A stretch of 64,000 bases of DNA from Anabaena sp051781005 (GTDB lineage: Bacteria > Cyanobacteriota > Cyanobacteriia > Cyanobacteriales > Nostocaceae). This document shows positions 60,305 to 64,000 of this stretch, piece after piece. Under the pieces are notes generated by a model. The model had not been told where the DNA came from and searched no databases. It was given only the letters and a program-made list of their open reading frames with translations. The translations under genes and the position numbers were made by a program. Position 1 is the stretch's first letter. Each line of letters begins with the position of its first letter. The stretch covers positions 1-64,000 of the forward strand of contig NZ_JBPWOA010000053.1 in assembly GCF_051781005.1 (NCBI RefSeq), given 5' to 3'.

Positions 60305-61138
60305 ATGGTTAACCGCGCTGCTGCCTCAAATACTTCACTCACACTCAAAGTTGTGGGAATAATCTGCATTTTGTCTTTTTTCGTTGATTTTCTGATCCTG
60401 TTGTTAGGCTTCAGTCCCACTAATAAGCAATCACAAATTGGCTTGGCAACAGCCCTAGTTGACCGAGGAATTGTGCCGCTAGTTGGATTAGGAATGCTAT
60501 TTGCTGCATATTGGTTTGATGGGGCTGAAGATCGCCCACGAGGTATAGATTTAAGACTTCCATCCTTAATACTCTCAAGCATCTTAGGATTGATGTTTTT
60601 GCTGATTTTTCCTCTGCACCTTAATAACGTGCGGCAAGCCAGCACACAAACTGTAAAAGACATCTCCCAACAAGCCCAACAAGCTGAAAACCAACTTAAC
60701 AGCCAGTTATCCCAATTTGAAGCCCAACTCAACAACGATCAGGCCAAAGCTCAATTAGAGCAAGCGAGAATCCAAGCTAAAGCTAGGTTTGGTGAACTAA
60801 TTAAAGATGAGCAGAGATATAAGCAAGCACTTGAAAACCCCCAACTTCCCGCAGAACAAAAAGAATTACTCAAGAAATTTAAAGCCAATCCCCAAGAGCT
60901 TGATAAATTTATTGCTCAACAAACAGATCCTAAAGAAGTTGCTAATCAAAGACTGAGCGAAATTCGCCAACGCAAAGAAACAGCAGAAAAAGAAGCTAAA
61001 GATAATGCTTGGAAATCTGGACTGCGGATTGGTTTGAGCAGTTTGTTGTTGTCTATTGGTTATATCATCATTGGTTGGACAGGATTAAAAGGTATGGGTA
61101 CTTTACAAGGTAGTAAACGTAAGGTTCCAGTGCGTTAA
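60305..61138 (+). CDS. HpsJ-like membrane protein
   Basis: The 277-residue protein has membrane helices at about 13-35 (KVVGIICILSFFVDFLILLL), 51-67 and 80-98. A Gln/Ala-rich coiled coil follows (KDISQQAQQAENQLNSQLSQ), and a last membrane pair sits near the C-terminus (GLRIGLSSLLLSIGYIIIGW). The layout and the QAENQL coil match what I recall of the HpsJ family, linked to hormogonium polysaccharide genes and to cyanoexosortase loci. The start at ATG 60305 lacks a good ribosome binding site. It is near the other hps genes here, which supports a polysaccharide-secretion role. Confidence 0.72.
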   Translation: MVNRAAASNTSLTLKVVGIICILSFFVDFLILLLGFSPTNKQSQIGLATALVDRGIVPLVGLGMLFAAYWFDGAEDRPRGIDLRLPSLILSSILGLMFLLIFPLHLNNVRQASTQTVKDISQQAQQAENQLNSQLSQFEAQLNNDQAKAQLEQARIQAKARFGELIKDEQRYKQALENPQLPAEQKELLKKFKANPQELDKFIAQQTDPKEVANQRLSEIRQRKETAEKEAKDNAWKSGLRIGLSSLLLSIGYIIIGWTGLKGMGTLQGSKRKVPVR

Positions 61139-61162
61139 TCTATGGCGCATTCAGCAGTATAT

Positions 61163-61222
61163 TAGCGGTTGTCTGTTGGATGTAATACAATTGAGGGCGG
61201 GGAAACCCCGCCCCTACAGGTT
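61163..61222. repeat. GGGCGGGG hairpin repeat with conserved flank, copy 3
   Basis: It reads TAGCGGTTGTCTGTTGGATG before CAATTGAGGGCGGGGAAACC. It lies between the HpsJ-like gene and the next glycosyltransferase gene. Confidence 0.75.
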
Positions 61223-61321
61223 TGGTGATGACAAACTGTACCTCACTGATATGAAAACTGCTATAAGAATCATTGCTACAAGCTAATTAATAGGTTTAGT
61301 AAAATCTCTATAAAATCAGAA

Positions 61322-62152
61322 ATGTTCTCAATTTACATACTTACATATAACGAAGAGTTAGATATTGCTGCTTGTATAGAATCAGCTATGTTATCTGATG
61401 ACATCATAGTTGTAGATTCTTGTAGTAGCGATCGCACTATAGAAATTGCCAGTGGTTATCCTATTCGAGTCATTCAACACCCTTTTGAAAGTCACGGGAA
61501 ACAACGCACCTGGATGCTAGAGTCAGTTCTTCCCAAACATGAATGGGTGTACATTCTCGAAGCCGATGAGCGCATGACACCAGAACTTTTTGCTGAATGT
61601 GTCGCCGCAACTCAAAACCCAGATTACATCGCTTACTACGTTGCGGAAAGAGTGATGTTTATGAATCGTTGGATTCGTTATAGCACCCAATATCCTCGCT
61701 ATCAATTGCGTCTTTTCCGTCATGGTAAAGTTTGGTTTACAGACTACGGTCATACGGAACGGGAAGTTTGTGATGGTGCAACCAGCTTTTTAAAAGAAAC
61801 CTATCCCCATTACACTTCTAGCAAAGGTTTGAGCCGCTGGCTGGATAAGCATAACCGTTATTCTACAGATGAAGCTACAGAAACTTTGTATCAATTAGAA
61901 AATGGGGATGTGAAATGGCGAGATTTGTTTTTTGGCAAATCGGAAGTAGAAAGACGACGCGCCCTTAAAGATTTATCATTGCGTGTACCAGCTAGACCAG
62001 TGATACGCTTCTTGTATATGTATTTTTTCCTGGGTGGCTGCTTAGACGGACACCCTGGGTTAGCTTGGTGTACTTTGCAAGCATTCTATGAATACTTGAT
62101 TTTGCTGAAAGTTTGGGAAATGAAATATAACAGGAGTCAGGCTTCGCCGTGA
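61322..62152 (+). CDS. GT2 glycosyltransferase, WaaE/KdtX-like
   Basis: The 276-residue enzyme opens with FSIYILTYNEELDIAACIES and has IIVVDSCSSDRTIEIA, then ILEADERMTPELF, the ED-like acidic site of WaaE/KdtX-type transferases. Basic C-terminal stretches and a hydrophobic segment (VIRFLYMYFFLGGCLDG) suggest peripheral membrane attachment. It is a likely partner in surface polysaccharide synthesis near the hps genes. Repeats follow its stop. Confidence 0.85.
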   Translation: MFSIYILTYNEELDIAACIESAMLSDDIIVVDSCSSDRTIEIASGYPIRVIQHPFESHGKQRTWMLESVLPKHEWVYILEADERMTPELFAECVAATQNPDYIAYYVAERVMFMNRWIRYSTQYPRYQLRLFRHGKVWFTDYGHTEREVCDGATSFLKETYPHYTSSKGLSRWLDKHNRYSTDEATETLYQLENGDVKWRDLFFGKSEVERRRALKDLSLRVPARPVIRFLYMYFFLGGCLDGHPGLAWCTLQAFYEYLILLKVWEMKYNRSQASP

Positions 62153-62320
62153 GCGTCAGCGGCTCGAGTGAGCCTTCGCCGAACTCCGAACGGAGTCAGG
62201 AGTCAGCCCTATGGCTAACGCCACGCTACGCTATCGGCTTGTCTTCGACACACTACGTGAACGCTCAGGGCAAGGAGTCAGCCCTTCGGCTTCGCTCAGG
62301 GCAAGGAATCAGGAGTAGAA
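62150..62320. repeat. Modular GC-rich repeat block, copy 1
   Basis: Several modules follow each other: GCGGCTCGAGTGAGCCTTCG near 62158, GGAGTCAGGAGTCAG, CTATGGCTAACGCCACGCTA, TTCGACACACTACGTGAACG, and CCCTTCGGCTTCGCTCAGGG. Two of them recur inverted at 63503-63573. Confidence 0.75.
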
Positions 62321-62565
62321 CCCTTTTTTGGTCGGAGTTGCAGCATTTTTTTTATAATTGTGAGCATCTGGTGATATGGCGCGTTAGGATTAGTAATACC
62401 TAAGAAACTTGCAACAATCATTTACAGGTTTTATAAAGAAAAGTAACACTATTAAAGATTAACCAACCAATATTATGGTTGGTATACGTCTATTTGCAGG
62501 TTAATAGGGACTGATTATTAAGGACTTGCTAACAACTCTTAACTTAATACCCAGAAATCAATGGT
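62321..62565. other. Intergenic region before the DUF502 gene
   Basis: It is AT-rich with an inverted repeat AACCAACCAATA / TATGGTTGGT near 62461-62484. It contains no gene and must hold the promoter of the DUF502 gene. Confidence 0.5.
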
Positions 62566-63327
62566 GTGGATAACAATCACAACAATTTGACTAACCGAAA
62601 AAAGGAGAATAGGGGCTTGGTAATTGAACGCCTAAAACAGGACTTCAAAAATGACCTGATTGCTGGTTTGTTAGTGGTAATTCCCCTAGCGACTACAATC
62701 TGGCTGACCATTACTATTGCCAGTTGGGTAGTTAATTTTCTCACCAAAATCCCCAAACAGGTGAATCCCTTTGATGGTCTGCATCCTATATTAGTCAATG
62801 TACTTAATTTAGTAGTTGGACTAGCTGTACCACTACTAAGTATCCTGATCATTGGCTTAATGGCTCGGAATATAGCTGGTAGGTGGCTGCTAGATTTTGG
62901 TGAGCGGTTATTGCAAGCAATTCCTTTGGCAGGTCAGGTATATAAAACCCTCAAACAATTACTGGAAACTTTACTCAAAGATTCCAATGGTAAATTTCGG
63001 CGTGTAGTTTTATTAGAATATCCTAGACGGGGAATTTGGGCGATCGCATTTGTCACTGGTGCAATTAGCAATGACATCCAAGCACAGATGAATCGTCCCA
63101 TGTTGAGCGTCTTCATCCCCACAACCCCCAACCCTACCACCGGATGGTATGCAGTAGTTCCAGAAGACGAAGTAGTCAACCTCTCACTATCTGTAGAAGA
63201 GGCTTTCAAAATAGTTGTCTCTGGTGGGATTGTTGCCTCTAATGCACCCATAGCCCCCTTAGTTTTACCAAAATCAATATCACCCCTTGAAACTAAACAG
63301 CAGGTGATGCCTGTGGAAGAAAAGTAA
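62566..63327 (+). CDS. DUF502 membrane protein
   Basis: The 253-residue protein starts at GTG 62566. It has two main helices (DLIAGLLVVIPLATTIWLTI and VLNLVVGLAVPLLSILIIGL, residues ~29-50 and ~85-105). A soluble domain follows with the family's IPLAGQVYKTLKQL and TTPNPTTGWYAVVPEDEV. DUF502 proteins are conserved in cyanobacteria and plants (some are chloroplast or endomembrane proteins such as LCV) with no clear biochemical role. It is followed by nusB in the same orientation, a common cyanobacterial order. Confidence 0.88.
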   Translation: MDNNHNNLTNRKKENRGLVIERLKQDFKNDLIAGLLVVIPLATTIWLTITIASWVVNFLTKIPKQVNPFDGLHPILVNVLNLVVGLAVPLLSILIIGLMARNIAGRWLLDFGERLLQAIPLAGQVYKTLKQLLETLLKDSNGKFRRVVLLEYPRRGIWAIAFVTGAISNDIQAQMNRPMLSVFIPTTPNPTTGWYAVVPEDEVVNLSLSVEEAFKIVVSGGIVASNAPIAPLVLPKSISPLETKQQVMPVEEK

Positions 63328-63703
63328 AATCATCCGGGTAAACTCATATTGAGTACCAAGTACTGAGTACCGAGTACCGAGTACTGAGTGGTTGAATCTC
63401 GTTCCTAATTATTACTTGTTTGTTACTCATCGCTCTGTACTGGCTTTGTGTCTGGCTTTGAATTTAGATCCTGTACCGTATGGCTACGCCACGCAAGCTA
63501 TCGGAGTTCGGCGAAGGCTCACTCGAGCCGCTGACGCGGTAGTTGAGCGTTCACGTAGTGTGTCGAAGACAAGTCGAAACTCACGGCGAAGTCTCATTTA
63601 TCTGCTATTTTCTGTAAAATTATTCTTTGAATGTGCAGAAATTGATATGATTATGAGTTTGCCCCTTTTAGTTCATTAATTTTCCTACCAATACCCCACC
63701 ATC
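63328..63703. other. Intergenic region before nusB with modular repeat
   Basis: About 375 bases hold GAGTACCGAGTACTGAGT-like tandem units near 63350-63390 and the repeat block at 63475-63590. A 95-codon frame at 63392-63679 is built from the repeat and is not considered a gene. Confidence 0.7.
63475..63590. repeat. Modular GC-rich repeat block, copy 2 (inverted)
   Basis: It contains CGAAGGCTCACTCGAGCCGC and GAGCGTTCACGTAGTGTGTC, the reverse complement of modules at 62158-62180 and about 62239-62268. Module order differs, so the pieces have been shuffled. Confidence 0.75.
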
Positions 63704-64000
63704 ATGCAACCTCGTAAACCCCAACAGATAGCACGCGAATTAGCTTTATTAAGCCTCAGTCAGTTGCCAGTTAACCCCAAGAAATTGGATAAACTGCCAG
63801 ATGAACAATTAGTAGCCAAATTAGTACTCGGCGCAGTACGCACTCTCACCACAGAAGTGCAAGATACCCTCGATAACGCTGCGGGTGAACTCCAACGCAG
63901 TAACGATCGCCTTTTAACTAGCCAAACACGGGCTTCCGACCTGAATACAGCGAGAACCATGCTTCAAGAAGCGATCGCTTGTACCCAAACAGCCATCAAT
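63704..64000 (+). CDS. nusB: Transcription antitermination protein NusB (5' part)
   Basis: The frame from ATG 63704 runs off the right edge (99 residues). It opens MQPRKPQQIARELALLSLSQ, as in cyanobacterial NusB, followed by a helical domain with EVQDTLDNAAGELQRSNDRL. NusB forms an RNA-binding complex with NusE (S10) at boxA in rRNA operons. The DUF502-nusB order supports the assignment. The C-terminal RNA-binding part is outside the window. Confidence 0.85.
   Translation, partial: MQPRKPQQIARELALLSLSQLPVNPKKLDKLPDEQLVAKLVLGAVRTLTTEVQDTLDNAAGELQRSNDRLLTSQTRASDLNTARTMLQEAIACTQTAIN

Noticed and set aside
62149..62403. 84-codon plus-strand frame after the last GT2
   Set aside because: It is formed from repeat modules (SGSSEPSPNSERSQES) and reads as an intergenic repeat.
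63392..63679. 95-codon plus-strand frame before nusB
   Set aside because: It overlaps the modular repeat block and the start region has no family or ribosome binding site.

Overview
The window is chromosomal DNA from a filamentous, hormogonium-forming cyanobacterium, most likely of the order Nostocales. The evidence is an AT-rich sequence with many HIP1 octamers (GCGATCGC), heptanucleotide tandem repeats (TTCGTAA, CTCCTGA and similar types) between genes, a PedR-type redox regulator, an alternative (ARTO-type) terminal oxidase locus, and a full hps locus for hormogonium polysaccharide secretion. No rRNA, tRNA, CRISPR array, prophage or complete insertion sequence was recognised. Several small non-coding elements with inverted terminal repeats are present.

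Layout. 1-4.3 kb: a partial amino-acid-permease/PAS/histidine-kinase fusion (minus strand), then tmk, a DNA polymerase III delta'-like gene and a MAPEG protein. 4.3-5.2 kb: two MITE-like repeats and a perfect palindrome. 5.2-9.8 kb: two DUF2231 membrane proteins in tandem with coxB, coxA and coxC. Subunit II lacks most CuA ligands and subunit I has the YSHPxVY motif. 9.9-12.1 kb: a type II restriction-modification pair. 12.2-14.2 kb: a repeat-containing membrane protein. 14.6-17 kb: a sucC/sucD pair in which the catalytic histidine is replaced. 17.2-23.3 kb: a TPR protein, then a candidate signalling or defence cassette: a small two-helix membrane protein divergent from a calcineurin-like phosphoesterase and a short STAND NTPase, facing a zinc-ribbon Ser/Thr kinase.

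23.7-45.7 kb is a mosaic of mostly single genes: ammonium transporter (with a candidate NtcA site), phosphodiester glycosidase-like lipoprotein, ribbon-helix-helix plus coiled-coil pair, DUF4912 protein, glycosyltransferase, DUF6391, pedR, fructokinase, heme catalase, sfsA, GAF/degenerate GGDEF, 2OG-Fe dioxygenase, TspO, DUF3611, era, histidine phosphatase, carotenoid oxygenase, J-domain-like protein and an alpha/beta hydrolase.

45.8-62.2 kb is dominated by surface polysaccharide genes: three GT2 glycosyltransferases, rpmB, then hpsA-hpsB-hpsC-hpsD-hpsE, an extra hpsD-like pseudopilin, a DUF2064-type transferase, an HpsJ-like membrane protein and another GT2. In the published hps model, pseudopilins build a type II/IV-pilus-like apparatus and the glycosyltransferases make the exported polysaccharide needed for gliding. 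The window closes with a DUF502 membrane protein and the start of nusB.

All assignments come from reading motifs by eye, with no database search. The most interesting points are the phosphoesterase/STAND/membrane-protein cassette, the succinyl-CoA synthetase-like pair without its phosphohistidine, the CuA-less oxidase with two DUF2231 partners, HpsA as a giant pilin-like protein lacking Glu+5, and the permease-kinase fusion.
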